Shown here piece after piece: positions 63,761 to 64,000 of a stretch of 64,000 nucleotides of DNA. Source of the DNA: Warburgia ugandensis (Eukaryota > Streptophyta > Magnoliopsida > Canellales > Canellaceae). The translations under genes and the position numbers were made by a program. The DNA lies in assembly GCA_035236585.1 (NCBI GenBank), contig CP141127.1, forward strand, positions 45,646,001-45,710,000, in the 5' to 3' direction. Below the pieces are notes generated by a model. The model made no database searches. It worked only from the letters and a program-made list of their open reading frames with translations, and had not been told where the DNA came from. The stretch's first letter is position 1. The number at the start of each line of letters is the position of its first letter.

Positions 63761-64000
63761 CCACTTTATTAAATAGACTATTTACTAATCTATCTAGTGT
63801 ATTGGACAAATCAAGAGTAGCCCATGTTTCATACATATTTTATAATGAAGGGCCTGCGGAGTAGCCCATGTTTCATAACTATTTGATTATGTAACTCTTG
63901 CCTCAATTGACTCAACTTTGTATACAATGAAAAGAAGTTATTATATACAATGAAAGAGTACCTTTTTATTTTTTAATCTTTTTATTTTTATATTTTGGCT
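63761..64000. other. Window end, nothing assigned
   Basis: No gene recognised. Two copies of GTAGCCCATGTTTCATA (near 63816 and 63861) form a short local repeat. Confidence 0.5.

Overview
The window looks like nuclear DNA from a land plant, most likely a flowering plant. It is AT-rich, and every coding stretch I can recognise belongs to a plant transposable element: Ty3/gypsy chromoviruses, Athila/Tat-type gypsy, Ty1/copia and CACTA (En/Spm) elements. I see no host gene, tRNA, rRNA or CRISPR array.

Region 1-22665 is a four-level nest whose borders I placed by TG...CA termini and 5-bp target-site duplications (TSDs). A very large solo LTR (family B, copy B1, 85-2232 plus 19197-21687, TSD tcata) was hit at its internal ctagg. 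That site now holds two elements side by side: an inverted B solo LTR (B2, 2233-6957) and a complete but dead chromovirus (6963-19191). All three junctions carry ctagg. The 5' LTR of this chromovirus was then hit by a solo LTR of its own family (7504-10051, TSD caggt). The gag-pol (12155-16559) has six in-frame stops and one frameshift.

Region 22666-39980 is an older minus-strand chromovirus (element 3). Its 3' LTR (22666-23819 plus 34501-36160) was interrupted by a young minus-strand chromovirus (element 2, 23820-34495, TSD cagtt). Element 2 has an uninterrupted gag-pol frame of 1507 codons, an intact initiator-tRNA-Met primer site, a polypurine tract and two LTRs of about 2.99 kb that differ by roughly 1.3%. 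It is the best candidate for a competent element here. Element 3 is decayed, and its gag ends abruptly near 39980.

Region 39985-52640 is CACTA material on the plus strand: a decayed TNP2 transposase, a 606-bp tandem repeat containing palindromic subterminal motifs, a region with a copia relic, a second CACTA gene (Transposase_24 plus Ulp1-like protease), a minisatellite, and a terminal region ending in a CACTA-like terminus at about 52640. Region 52641-64000 holds Athila/Tat-type remains: a forward LTR-like block with a (CT)59 tract, a minus-strand gag-protease relic, a 312-bp tandem duplication and a second minus-strand gag fragment.

The most interesting signal is a short stem-loop found in every chromovirus-type LTR family in the window, 350-560 bp before the LTR 3' end. 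Its arms change together between families (GC pairs replaced by AT pairs). Near it are splice-like signals, and a CAG lies directly before the gag ATG in both chromoviruses, which suggests a shared leader structure or splicing programme. All border and motif calls were made by eye.
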